NCBI GenBank assembly: GCA_012838385.1
Contig: DUPL01000044.1
Coordinates: forward strand, 19,642 to 83,641
Reading direction: 5' to 3'
Length of the DNA stretch: 64,000 bases
Source: Clostridiaceae bacterium
GTDB taxonomy: Bacteria > Bacillota > Clostridia > UBA1212 > DUPL01
This document shows positions 15,100 through 24,112 of this stretch, one piece after another. The translations under genes were made by a program, and so were the position numbers. Within the stretch, counting starts at the first letter, position 1, and the number at the start of each line of letters is the position of its first letter. Under the pieces are notes generated by a model. That model ran no database searches. It saw nothing but the letters and a program-made list of their open reading frames with translations, and was not told the DNA's origin.

Positions 15100-15828
15100 A
15101 TGAGTACACACAAATCAAGCAAAAGATATGAAAGGCAGATGAATTTACAGAGTCTTCCCGACAACTTTCAGGACTTATTGCGTAATAGCAAGGTGTTGAT
15201 TCTGGGAGCAGGAGGCTTGGGCTGTGCAGCCTCCATTTATGTCGCTGCAGCTGGTGTTGGAAAAATAACGGTGGTGGACAGGGACACTATAAACGAGCCC
15301 GACTTGAACAGACAGATACTCTATACACCGGAGGACATAGGAAAAAAGAAAGCCAAAACATGTGTGGAGAGGCTACATAAATTCAACCCGGATATAGAAT
15401 GTGTGGGATTGGCAAAGGAGATAAATGACAAACTACTAAAGGACCTTGTTCCGAAGCATGATATTGTCATGGATTTATGCGACAACTATTCCACGAGAAT
15501 AAAAATAGCTGAAGCATGTCAAAAATATGGTAGGCAATGTGTGGTTGCAGCTGTAAATGGACTTGAAGGATTTGTGATGGTTACAGACAAAGGTTCTGCA
15601 TGTTTTGGTTGCCTTTATCCTGACGAAGTAAAGCTTTCAGTCAGCCCGCCGAGGGTTTTGGGAGCAGCAGCAGGAAATGTGGGAGTTCTAGCTGCCATGC
15701 GATGCATACTGACTTTATGTAATGTTGGAAAGGTCGGTGTCATGTATTGTCTTGATTTTATAAACATGATTATTGACGAGATAGAGATAACGAAAAGCAC
15801 CAATTGTCATGTTTGCTGCAAGGCTTGA
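15100..15828 (+). CDS. ThiF/MoeB/HesA family adenylyltransferase (E1-like)
   Basis: A 242-residue E1-like enzyme that adenylates the C-terminus of a ubiquitin-like sulfur carrier. Seen: nucleotide motif GAGGLGC (about 36-42), DxDxxxxxNLNRQ-like DRDTINEPDLNRQ, GKKKA, MDLCDN, and two CxxC zinc motifs, CFGC (about 167-170) and CHVC (about 236-239). The ATG at 15100 is preferred over an in-frame GTG at 15091 because AGGGG sits 8 bases upstream. It is divergent from, and probably serves, the AOR-linked MoaD-like carrier; a ThiS role cannot be excluded. Confidence 0.88.
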   Translation: MSTHKSSKRYERQMNLQSLPDNFQDLLRNSKVLILGAGGLGCAASIYVAAAGVGKITVVDRDTINEPDLNRQILYTPEDIGKKKAKTCVERLHKFNPDIECVGLAKEINDKLLKDLVPKHDIVMDLCDNYSTRIKIAEACQKYGRQCVVAAVNGLEGFVMVTDKGSACFGCLYPDEVKLSVSPPRVLGAAAGNVGVLAAMRCILTLCNVGKVGVMYCLDFINMIIDEIEITKSTNCHVCCKA

Positions 15829-15841
15829 CGCCTTGTTTTTT
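15819..15841 (+). terminator. Terminator overlapping the ThiF-like stop codon
   Basis: CAAGGC (15819-15824) and GCCTTG (15830-15835) pair across a 5-base loop that contains most of the stop codon; six T residues follow. Confidence 0.7.
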
Positions 15842-15899
15842 AGTCTTAAAAGTGGGATAATATATATCTCACCGTAAAGTTGATAAAGCGGAGGTTGTT

Positions 15900-16874
15900 A
15901 TGAATTATAGAGAATTGAAGATATTTGCAGGGAACTCGAACATACCTTTGGCCAGGTCGATTGCCAAAAGACTTGGAAGAGACCTGGGGAAATGTACGGT
16001 GGGAAAATTCAGCGATGGAGAGACCAGCATAGATATTGCAGAAGCGGTGAGAGGAGATGACGTCTTTATCGTACAATCTACCTCAAGACCTGTAAACGAT
16101 CATCTGGTTGAACTTCTTATTCTTATTGACGCAATGAAGAGAGCATCTGCGGGAAGGATTACTGCGGTAATACCCTATTTTGGCTACGCACGCCAGGACA
16201 GAAAGGCAAAGAGAAGGGACCCCATATCAGCAAAGCTGGTTGCAAATATGATTACCTGTGCAGGTGCCGACAGGGTACTTTCCATGGATCTGCATACAGC
16301 ACAGATTGAAGGTTTTTTTGATGTGCCTGTGGATCATCTGTCTGGTGCTCCAATACTGGCAGACTACTTCATGAAAACCTTTGATGATGAGGAATTTGTA
16401 GTTGTAGCCCCGGATGTGGGAGGCGTGGCAAGGGCAAGGAAGTTTGCCCAGAAGCTTGATGCATCGCCTCTTGCAATTATAGACAAGCGTCGTCAGGCGG
16501 CCAATGAATGTGAGATTATGAATATAATTGGAGATGTAAAGGGAAAACACTGCATAATGATAGACGATATAATTGACACGGCAGGCACTGTATGCAAAGG
16601 CGCCGAACTTTTGATGGAGAAGGGAGCGAAGACGGTATACGCATGCTGTACTCACGGTGTGTTTTCAGGAAACGCAATTGAGAATATAAATAATTCTGCG
16701 ATAAAGGAACTGATTATGCTGGATACCATTAATACTAACCATGATATTTCTCCAAAGATTAAGATTCTTTCATCCGCACCTTTCTTTGCATGGGCAATAG
16801 AAAGAATATCCGGAGACAAATCGCTGAATCAATTCCATGACACGGACTGGCAGGAAGATATATTTATACTTTGA
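15900..16874 (+). CDS. prs: Ribose-phosphate pyrophosphokinase
   Basis: A 324-residue PRPP synthetase making phosphoribosyl pyrophosphate from ribose 5-phosphate and ATP for nucleotide, His and Trp synthesis. Motifs: FSDGETSI, YFGYARQDRKAKRRDPISAKL, the Mg/ATP site DLHTAQIEGFFD, APDVGGVARARKFA, and the PRPP loop IDDIIDTAGT. GGAGG lies 5 bases before the ATG. A possible promoter TTGTTT/GATAAT at 15833-15861 lies between it and the ThiF-like gene. The next gene, pth, follows closely, a common clostridial order. Confidence 0.97.
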   Translation: MNYRELKIFAGNSNIPLARSIAKRLGRDLGKCTVGKFSDGETSIDIAEAVRGDDVFIVQSTSRPVNDHLVELLILIDAMKRASAGRITAVIPYFGYARQDRKAKRRDPISAKLVANMITCAGADRVLSMDLHTAQIEGFFDVPVDHLSGAPILADYFMKTFDDEEFVVVAPDVGGVARARKFAQKLDASPLAIIDKRRQAANECEIMNIIGDVKGKHCIMIDDIIDTAGTVCKGAELLMEKGAKTVYACCTHGVFSGNAIENINNSAIKELIMLDTINTNHDISPKIKILSSAPFFAWAIERISGDKSLNQFHDTDWQEDIFIL

Positions 16875-16885
16875 CGGGGGATGCG

Positions 16886-17488
16886 ATGTTAAGAAAGATT
16901 TTTGGAAATACAAGCAGTGAAAACACCTATGTTGTGATAGGTTTGGGCAACATAGGTGACGAATATGCCAACACTAGACACAATATGGGCTTCATGGCCA
17001 TCGATATTTTAGCCAGCAGACTGGGCATAAATATTTCTAGACGGAAATATCAAGGCTATTACGGTGAAGGCAGGTATGAAGGGAAAAAGGTTGTATTGGT
17101 AAAGCCTGCTACGTATATGAACAGAAGCGGCGACTGTGTTGCCCAATTACTAAACAGATACAAGATTTCTCTGGACAAACTGATTATTCTCTATGACGAT
17201 GTGGATATAAAGGCGGGAAGTATAAGAGTAAGGGCTAAAGGCAGTGCGGGAAGCCACAACGGAATGCGTTCGGTATTGAAAGCGACAGGAAGTGAGGAGT
17301 TTCCAAGAATAAGGATAGGTATCGGAAAAAATCCGCCGGATGTGGATATTGTCCAATACGTACTTGGAAGAATAGGAAAGGAAGAAGCCTCTGTATTGCG
17401 AAAAGGTATTGAAAAAGCGTCGGAAGCTGCATTGCTGATTATGAGTGAAGGAATTGAAAGGGCAATGAATATATGCAACCAAAACTGA
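16886..17488 (+). CDS. pth: Peptidyl-tRNA hydrolase
   Basis: A 200-residue enzyme that recycles tRNA by cleaving peptidyl-tRNA released from stalled ribosomes. The N-terminal VIGLGNIGDEYANTRHNMGF carries the catalytic His, VKPATYMNRSG and ILYDDVDI supply the conserved Asn and Asp, and GSAGSHNGMRS completes the family pattern. The ATG at 16886 follows a GGGGG site; an in-frame TTG at 16871 lies before it. It overlaps mfd by 16 bases. Confidence 0.96.
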   Translation: MLRKIFGNTSSENTYVVIGLGNIGDEYANTRHNMGFMAIDILASRLGINISRRKYQGYYGEGRYEGKKVVLVKPATYMNRSGDCVAQLLNRYKISLDKLIILYDDVDIKAGSIRVRAKGSAGSHNGMRSVLKATGSEEFPRIRIGIGKNPPDVDIVQYVLGRIGKEEASVLRKGIEKASEAALLIMSEGIERAMNICNQN

Positions 17489-20400
17489 ACCTTTTGTTTG
17501 AACCGGTCAGACAATGGGAAGACCTAAAAAGATTGGTCGGTTCAATTAAGAATAAGGACAAAACAACAGTGACAGGCCTTTCTGAATCAAGAAAGGTCCA
17601 TTTTGCGTGCCTGTTGGCAAGAGAAACAGGCAAAAAGATTCTGTATGTCGCGTCAAATGAATATGCTGCGTTAAGGGCATATGAGGATTTTTCCTTCTTT
17701 GCACCTGACAAGGTTGTTTTGTTTGAACCTAATGAATACATGCTCTATGATGTGGAAGCCAGAAGTACTGATGTTGGAATCAGGAGAATGATGGCGCTGG
17801 AGAAAATCGTCAAGGGAGAATGGGAGATGGTTGTTGTCAGCGTAAATGCGTTAATGCAGTGGATGCCTTCTCCCAAGGACTTTGTAAACTCCTTTTTATT
17901 TATAAAAAAAGACGATATATTTGAAACAACAGAGATTGCTGAAATGCTTGTACAAAGGGGATACGAAAGAGTAACCCAGGTCCTTTCAAGGGGACAGTTT
18001 TCCTTGAGGGGAGACATACTTGATGTTTACCCAGTATCTTCAGAGCAGGCATACAGGATTGAGTTTTTTGACAACATAATAGACCAGATAAGGATAATGA
18101 ATGTAAACACCCAAAGGTCTGGTGATACTGTCGATAGTCTGAAAATACTTCCTGCAAGGGAGAATCTTCTTTTTGATGTTTACCATGAACTAAAGGTGCT
18201 GGACAAGATACAAAGATCGCTTGAAAGACTAACAACGTCTTTGAAAGAAAGAGGAAAAACAGGCAATGCCAGAAGGATTGAACTCCAGGTAAAATCCGAT
18301 ATGGAAAAACTGTCGTCAAGGGGTACTTTTCCCGGCTATGACAGATATATCCCGTTCATTATCGGTCATGAATACACTCTTCTTGACTATATGGAAGAAG
18401 TGCTTGTATTCATGGATGATCCGGATAGAATGGAGGATACTGTCAACACAATAATTGAAGACCATGCAAGGATATGCGACTCCATAAGCGAGAAAAAAGG
18501 CCTTCTCTCAGAAACTTATGACATGCATATGGATTTTCCAACGTTGGATAGGAAGACAATCAAATTTCCTAAAGTGGAACTAGTTTCAACCGACAGTGCA
18601 GATTTCACCATTCCATCGAAGCAGGTTCTGTCTTTTGTCAGGAATCCTTCATTGTTTCTTGAGCAGATTAGTACATGGATTGATGACGGTTACCTTGTTG
18701 TGATTTTGGTAGGTTCCGAGAGCAAAGTACGACGCATGGCGGAAATGCTTGCTGAAGACGGTATTGATCCTTCCAGGGTTAACATAATGGTGGGAGGACT
18801 TCAATCGGGATTTGAATATCCGGACTTCAAGCTTGCTGTTATCAGCGACAGTTCATTGCTGAAAGGAAGAACTGCAAAAAGACGAGCATCCCTTAAGGAT
18901 GGAAAACCCATAGCAAGTTTTGCAGAAATAAAGCCTGGGGACTATGTTGTCCATGATACTTATGGAATAGGAGTATTTACGGGTCTTGAGACAATAGAAA
19001 TAGATAATGTAAAAAGAGATTATATCAGAATAAAATATGCAGGCAGCGATTCATTGTTCATACCCACAGACCAGCTGTCTGCGATACAAAAATATATTGG
19101 ACCTGAAGCGGGTTCTTTAAGACTTAACAAGCTTGGTGGAAGCGAGTGGAAGAATACCACCGGCAAAGTAAAGGAATCACTGAGGGTATATGCAAAGGAA
19201 TTGGTTGAGCTTTATGCTAAAAGGGCAAATACAAAAGGGTATGCATTTTCAAAGGATACGGTTTGGCAAAAGGAGTTTGAAGACAGCTTTATATACGAAG
19301 AGACTGAAGACCAGCTGAAATGCGTGGAAGAGATAAAGGCCGACATGGAAAAGTCCATGCCAATGGAAAGGCTTCTTTGCGGAGATGTGGGTTATGGAAA
19401 AACAGAAGTTGCTTTAAGAGCTGCATTTAAAGCAATATGCGATGGCAAACAAGTGGCATTTTTAGTACCAACAACCGTACTTGCACAGCAGCATTACAAG
19501 AACTTTGTAGAAAGATTCAAGGATTTTCCTGTAAAAGTTGAGCATTTGAGCAGATTCAGGACAAGCGCCGAGAAAAACAAAATATTAAGAGAATTAAAAA
19601 AAGGCAGTATAGATCTATTGGTTGGAACCCACAGTATTATACAACGAAACATAGAATTTAAGGATTTGGGTCTGTTGATTATAGATGAGGAGCAGCGTTT
19701 TGGTGTCATGCACAAAGAAAAGCTCAAGCAAGACTGGCCGGGTGTGGATATTTTGACATTGTCTGCAACACCAATACCAAGAACTCTTCACATGTCCCTT
19801 TCCGGCATAAGGGATATCAGCATCATACAGGATCCTCCCGAAGCCAGATATCCTGTGCAAACATATGTCATTGAGTGGGAAGAGCCTGTTATACGTAATG
19901 CAATATACAGGGAGATGAGCCGAAAGGGTCAGATATTCTACCTGTACAACAGGGTAAGGGGTATTGAAGAAAAAAGAAGACAGCTGTCAGAGCTTGTTCC
20001 TGAAGCAAGGATTGTAGTTGCCCATGGTCAGATGTCGGAAAGGACCCTCGAGGAAACCATGCTGGCCTTTGGCAGGGGTGATTATGATATCCTTTTGTGT
20101 ACCACAATAATTGAATCAGGACTTGATATGCCAAACGTCAATACTGTAATTGTGGAAGACGGTGACAAGCTTGGACTTGCCCAGTTGTATCAGATAAGGG
20201 GAAGAGTAGGAAGATCGGACAGACTTGCCTATGCTTATATCACCTACAAGAAAGACAAGGAACTGAATGAGATTGCCGAAAGAAGACTTAGGACCATTAG
20301 GGAGTTTACCGAGTTTGGATCCGGATTCAAGATTGCATTGAGGGACTTGGAAATAAGGGGAGCTGGAAGTGTTCTTGGTGAAAAACAGCATGGACAGCTG

Positions 20401-20865
20401 GCAGCGGTCGGTTACGACATGTATTGCAAGCTGCTTGCAGAGGTTGTTCAGGAAGAGCGAGGTATCGAGCCTTCTGAAATCAAGGAGGAAATCAGTGCCA
20501 AAGTAGAGTTTCAGGTGGATGCATATATTGACTCTGCGTACATTGAAGACGAAGAGGCAAGACTTGTAATGTACAAGAAAATTGCAGGCATACAAAGCAG
20601 GGAAGATATTGGAGAGGTTGTAGACGAACTCATAGACAGGTTTGGAGATGTGCCTGAGAGCGTTTACAATCTTATTCAAATCTCATATATCCGCTATCTT
20701 GCCGGAAAGTGCAAATTTGCATCCGTTGTATGTAAGAACACTCATGTTGCCTTTGTTGATGCAAACAACAAAACTGCCTTTACCCTTCCTGCCAAAAACA
20801 AAAAGCCTGAGGAGCTTTTAAAGGAAACTGTTGACGTGCTTGAAGGAATAGTTGGTAATAGATGA
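17473..20865 (+). CDS. mfd: Transcription-repair coupling factor
   Basis: An 1130-residue ATP-dependent translocase that removes stalled RNA polymerase and recruits UvrA. N-terminal UvrB-like region (about 1-340); RNA-polymerase-interacting CarD-like domain near 475-540 (IKPGDYVVHDTYGIGVF); helicase core with LLCGDVGYGKTE (about 635), IIDEEQRFG, LSATPIPRT and QIRGRVGRSD; TRG motif region EFTEFGSGFKIALRDLEIRGAG; then the C-terminal regulatory domain. Length is typical. It is coupled to pth, the usual pth-mfd arrangement. Confidence 0.97.
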   Translation: MQPKLNLLFEPVRQWEDLKRLVGSIKNKDKTTVTGLSESRKVHFACLLARETGKKILYVASNEYAALRAYEDFSFFAPDKVVLFEPNEYMLYDVEARSTDVGIRRMMALEKIVKGEWEMVVVSVNALMQWMPSPKDFVNSFLFIKKDDIFETTEIAEMLVQRGYERVTQVLSRGQFSLRGDILDVYPVSSEQAYRIEFFDNIIDQIRIMNVNTQRSGDTVDSLKILPARENLLFDVYHELKVLDKIQRSLERLTTSLKERGKTGNARRIELQVKSDMEKLSSRGTFPGYDRYIPFIIGHEYTLLDYMEEVLVFMDDPDRMEDTVNTIIEDHARICDSISEKKGLLSETYDMHMDFPTLDRKTIKFPKVELVSTDSADFTIPSKQVLSFVRNPSLFLEQISTWIDDGYLVVILVGSESKVRRMAEMLAEDGIDPSRVNIMVGGLQSGFEYPDFKLAVISDSSLLKGRTAKRRASLKDGKPIASFAEIKPGDYVVHDTYGIGVFTGLETIEIDNVKRDYIRIKYAGSDSLFIPTDQLSAIQKYIGPEAGSLRLNKLGGSEWKNTTGKVKESLRVYAKELVELYAKRANTKGYAFSKDTVWQKEFEDSFIYEETEDQLKCVEEIKADMEKSMPMERLLCGDVGYGKTEVALRAAFKAICDGKQVAFLVPTTVLAQQHYKNFVERFKDFPVKVEHLSRFRTSAEKNKILRELKKGSIDLLVGTHSIIQRNIEFKDLGLLIIDEEQRFGVMHKEKLKQDWPGVDILTLSATPIPRTLHMSLSGIRDISIIQDPPEARYPVQTYVIEWEEPVIRNAIYREMSRKGQIFYLYNRVRGIEEKRRQLSELVPEARIVVAHGQMSERTLEETMLAFGRGDYDILLCTTIIESGLDMPNVNTVIVEDGDKLGLAQLYQIRGRVGRSDRLAYAYITYKKDKELNEIAERRLRTIREFTEFGSGFKIALRDLEIRGAGSVLGEKQHGQLAAVGYDMYCKLLAEVVQEERGIEPSEIKEEISAKVEFQVDAYIDSAYIEDEEARLVMYKKIAGIQSREDIGEVVDELIDRFGDVPESVYNLIQISYIRYLAGKCKFASVVCKNTHVAFVDANNKTAFTLPAKNKKPEELLKETVDVLEGIVGNR

Positions 20866-20900
20866 TTTTTAATCATTATTCAAAGTTTATAAAATATTTA

Positions 20901-20929
20901 TTGATATATTCGTTTTTAAGTAGTATAAT
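20901..20929 (+). promoter_or_regulatory. Promoter upstream of the PrsA-like gene
   Basis: TTGATA (20901-20906) and TATAAT (20924-20929) with a 17-base spacer. Confidence 0.7.
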
Positions 20930-20979
20930 CTTAAAGGCAATTCTGCATTAAATAAGTTTAGAGGGCGGTAGAGAATATA

Positions 20980-22206
20980 ATGGCTACGAATGTAAAGGTC
21001 AAAAAGAAAAAAGGAACATATGACAATCCCAAACTCTTTACGTACATTACGATTGGTTTGGCTGCAATTATCATACTAATAACAGTTATTGCTATTGTAA
21101 TATATACGACGGGAAATTATGTAGGATACGTTAATGGAAAGAAATTATACGATTATGAATATGAATACTATTTATATCTTGAGTTGTCTGAGATGCAGGC
21201 GGAAATTGACGTGGAAGGTTTGTCAGACCAGGAGAAGACCGAGAAATACAGGGAGTTCTGGAACACCCCTGATGAAAATGGAGTATATCCTGAAGAAAAA
21301 GCAAAGATGAATGCACTGGAAGAAGCAAGAAAGTTCAAGGCGTTCTATCTCTTGGCTAAAAAAGAAGGGTACAAGCTGTCCAAAGAAGAGCAGAGCAATA
21401 TAAAGACAAATATAGATTTTACGCTTCAGCAGTGGATGAGTCAGTATGCCAACATGGGAATGAGCGTGCCAAGAGAAGCTCTCATTAGAAATCTGTGCGG
21501 CACAATGACTTTGAACCAGTACAAGAAGTACATGATTCAGTATGCAACCATTGAGAAGTACAAGGATGCTCTCAAGGAGACATACACAATTAGCGATGAA
21601 GAAATTAGAAACATTTACAATGAAGACAGGGACAAGTACAGAGTCGTTGATATTAGAGTTTTGTTCATGGAAGCTGTTAATGAAGAAGGCGAAGACATGA
21701 CAGAGGAAGAATACGAGGAACTCCTTGAAAAGGCAGAGGAAATTGCCAAGTCCTTCAATGAGACAGGAAAGTATGATGATAAGGAGTTTCCAGAGTATGT
21801 GAAGGAAAACACCGATGAGTATACAACCGATGGTATCCACAGAATTATTAAAGAGAGCAGGGAGCACAACGTCGAAAAGATAAATGAATTTGCATACGAG
21901 CTCGAAAAGGAAGACTTTAATGAAGACGGCGTTACAGAACATGTTGTCATTGAAGACGAGGATAAAAAAGGAGTATATATAGTTCGCGGTGAGAAGATTA
22001 TTGATATTGACACCGAAAAGGATGAGGAAGACGAAAACGAGGTGTCTGGTCAGGATATTAAAGACAGGATTATTGCTGAAAGAAAAGAAGAAATCGCCGT
22101 TGAAGACCTCGAAAAGGCTGTTGACAATGAAACTTACGCAGTCAAAAAGGTTAAAGACAAGGTAATGCAGAAATACGTTGACGAATGGGATTTGAGAAAT
22201 CAGTAA
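20980..22206 (+). CDS. Membrane-anchored PrsA/SurA-like protein (putative foldase)
   Basis: A 408-residue protein with a lysine-rich cytoplasmic start, one transmembrane helix (about residues 22-46) and a highly charged, helical extracytoplasmic part. The segment GYVNGKKLYDYEYEYYLYL after the helix, and later ISDEEIRNIYNEDRDKYRVVDIRVLFM, match the N-terminal and pre-catalytic parts of PrsA/SurA-type chaperones. A clear PpiC parvulin domain is not visible, so it may act as a chaperone without prolyl isomerase activity. It follows mfd, a frequent clostridial order, but has its own promoter and terminator. Confidence 0.7.
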   Translation: MATNVKVKKKKGTYDNPKLFTYITIGLAAIIILITVIAIVIYTTGNYVGYVNGKKLYDYEYEYYLYLELSEMQAEIDVEGLSDQEKTEKYREFWNTPDENGVYPEEKAKMNALEEARKFKAFYLLAKKEGYKLSKEEQSNIKTNIDFTLQQWMSQYANMGMSVPREALIRNLCGTMTLNQYKKYMIQYATIEKYKDALKETYTISDEEIRNIYNEDRDKYRVVDIRVLFMEAVNEEGEDMTEEEYEELLEKAEEIAKSFNETGKYDDKEFPEYVKENTDEYTTDGIHRIIKESREHNVEKINEFAYELEKEDFNEDGVTEHVVIEDEDKKGVYIVRGEKIIDIDTEKDEEDENEVSGQDIKDRIIAERKEEIAVEDLEKAVDNETYAVKKVKDKVMQKYVDEWDLRNQ

Positions 22207-22212
22207 ATAAAG

Positions 22213-22240
22213 CCCCTCCAGAAATGGAGGGGTTAATTAT
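22213..22240 (+). terminator. Terminator of the PrsA-like gene
   Basis: CCCCTCC (22213-22219) and GGAGGGG (22226-22232) with a 6-base loop, then an imperfect T-rich tract TTAATTATT. Confidence 0.7.
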
Positions 22241-22245
22241 TGGGC

Positions 22246-22274
22246 TTGTACAAACCTTTGTTTTGTGTTAGTAT
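22246..22274 (+). promoter_or_regulatory. Promoter candidate of the secreted protein/GH3 pair
   Basis: TTGTAC (22246-22251) and TAGTAT (22269-22274) with a 17-base spacer, 30 bases before the ATG at 22304. Confidence 0.5.
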
Positions 22275-22303
22275 TAAGATAGTTCATGACAAAGGGGTGC
22301 CTT

Positions 22304-24112
22304 ATGAACATTGTTCGATTTAATAAATGCCTATTAATGTTGCTTGGCGTTATTTTCTTTTTTCAGACTGTTCATGCCAATTTAAAAGACTACGAAACCA
22401 TCTACGTAGATGACATGGCTTACGCAATGGAGAATACATATATAAAAGAAGAAATTAGATTTGAAGTTCCCTATGCTCTTTCAAAGTACAATGTGACAAG
22501 AACAGATGATGGGGGCTATTTGTTTCTTCATGTTGATGGGAATAGATTAAGCTCTGTTAAATATGACGCAGAGGGAAAATGTGTGTTTGGAGACCCTCTT
22601 GATTCTGGCAACTACAAACTTATACTCGAGGATGAAGAAAAACAAGTGGAAGTTTTAAAGTCAAGATTTAATCTTGCTGATATGCAGGAGTATAATCTTG
22701 TTAATCATGTGGCTTGTTTTGACGATGAATATTTCTATCTGCCGATAATTTCAACTGACGAAAGTATTGTCATATCAATGGTTAGGTTCAGTTTGGTTGA
22801 CGGAATGCCTGACTATGCATACAAGGAAGATTTGTTTGAAACTGAGAAAGACAATTGCTTTTCCTTTGGAGCTGTTCATGCAGGAGATGGTATTGTTGTG
22901 GTGAATATAGACAAATATGTTTATGAAGAAGACAACCTTGTTTCCCTAATGCATGAGATTTGGCTTGCTGGTTTGGGTTTTGAAAAGAAGCTTGTTTACT
23001 CTGAGGAGAAAAGGATAGATGAGCTTGAGGAGGGAGCGATTGTCAGAAAGTCAGCAGTTTCCCATATGGCAGTTTCTTATGAAAACGACGTATATTTTGT
23101 AGAAGGTGTTATGTATGGTGAATATAATAAGGATGGCGAACATGAAGTGGAATGCCAAGTGTACAGGCTTGGAGAGGATTCTTTTGCAGCAAGCGTAAAC
23201 GAGCTTGTTGAGATGGATTATACTTTGGAAAATGGTGAATACTACTCCGTAAACCTGCTGCCGTCCAACAAGGGTCTTGGATGCATATTCAACTTCTGCG
23301 ACGTCCAAAGCGATCTGGACAGCATATATACATATTATTCGGCAATTATTCTTTTATCGTATGAGGATATGAGCGTTCAATTCATAGCATATTATCCAGA
23401 AAGTGAATTGGTTGATGTAAATGACACTGAAATGCTGAGATATCAGAATTACCTTGACCTTCTAGAAATTAATGATGAGCTGACTACTGTTTGGGAGTAC
23501 AGAATGCCGACAGAAGATGTCATCTTTTTGGGAGAGTTGAAGAGTTTAAGTTTTGTTATGCTGGATGATGAGGGTAATGTAAAGGATACCCTTATCATGA
23601 AAGAGTCATTGACAAACGCAGAAGCCATCTATGGATGTGCAGGGACAAACAGATTGTATGTATTTGATGACATACCTGAGTACGACAAATACACACAGGT
23701 TCTTTCTCCGGATACGATTGTATCTTTTGTATCTATGGGTTACGGAGTTGCTTACACTGTAACGGGACTAACTGCAGTGGTAGTTGAAGTTGATGAAGAA
23801 GCAAACGTAATTGAAGGTTTAAGAATAAACAATATAAATATTGATGAATTGTCAGAAGAAGTTTATGTGGAATTTGAAGAACAAAGGCTTGAAAATTGCA
23901 TGTTTTCCCACGATAAGGAAGGAGATTACATCGTCACTATTGTAGTTGTTTCAAGTGATGGTAGAGAGTTCAGGTTTGAAAGAGAAGTAACTGTAATTCC
24001 GTCAAGTGTTGTGAATCCTCCTACCGGGGAGCCATGGCTGGCATTGTCACTGGTTGTGGCTATTGTCATGCCGCTTGTGTTATGCAAAACGGAGAGGAGA
24101 AAACATGCCTAA
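22304..24112 (+). CDS. Secreted protein of unknown function with sortase-like C-terminal signal
   Basis: A 602-residue protein with an N-terminal signal peptide (hydrophobic stretch about 9-24, ending VHA). The body is acidic and rich in beta-strand patterns with no recognised domain. The C-terminus has NPPTGE (about residues 574-579), a hydrophobic stretch of about 18 residues, and a basic tail CKTERRKHA, the layout of a sortase sorting signal, though LPxTG is replaced by NPPTG. The ATG at 22304 is chosen over an in-frame ATG at 22286 because AAAGGGGTG lies directly between them. Its stop abuts the start of the GH3-family gene. Function unknown. Confidence 0.65.
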   Translation: MNIVRFNKCLLMLLGVIFFFQTVHANLKDYETIYVDDMAYAMENTYIKEEIRFEVPYALSKYNVTRTDDGGYLFLHVDGNRLSSVKYDAEGKCVFGDPLDSGNYKLILEDEEKQVEVLKSRFNLADMQEYNLVNHVACFDDEYFYLPIISTDESIVISMVRFSLVDGMPDYAYKEDLFETEKDNCFSFGAVHAGDGIVVVNIDKYVYEEDNLVSLMHEIWLAGLGFEKKLVYSEEKRIDELEEGAIVRKSAVSHMAVSYENDVYFVEGVMYGEYNKDGEHEVECQVYRLGEDSFAASVNELVEMDYTLENGEYYSVNLLPSNKGLGCIFNFCDVQSDLDSIYTYYSAIILLSYEDMSVQFIAYYPESELVDVNDTEMLRYQNYLDLLEINDELTTVWEYRMPTEDVIFLGELKSLSFVMLDDEGNVKDTLIMKESLTNAEAIYGCAGTNRLYVFDDIPEYDKYTQVLSPDTIVSFVSMGYGVAYTVTGLTAVVVEVDEEANVIEGLRINNINIDELSEEVYVEFEEQRLENCMFSHDKEGDYIVTIVVVSSDGREFRFEREVTVIPSSVVNPPTGEPWLALSLVVAIVMPLVLCKTERRKHA

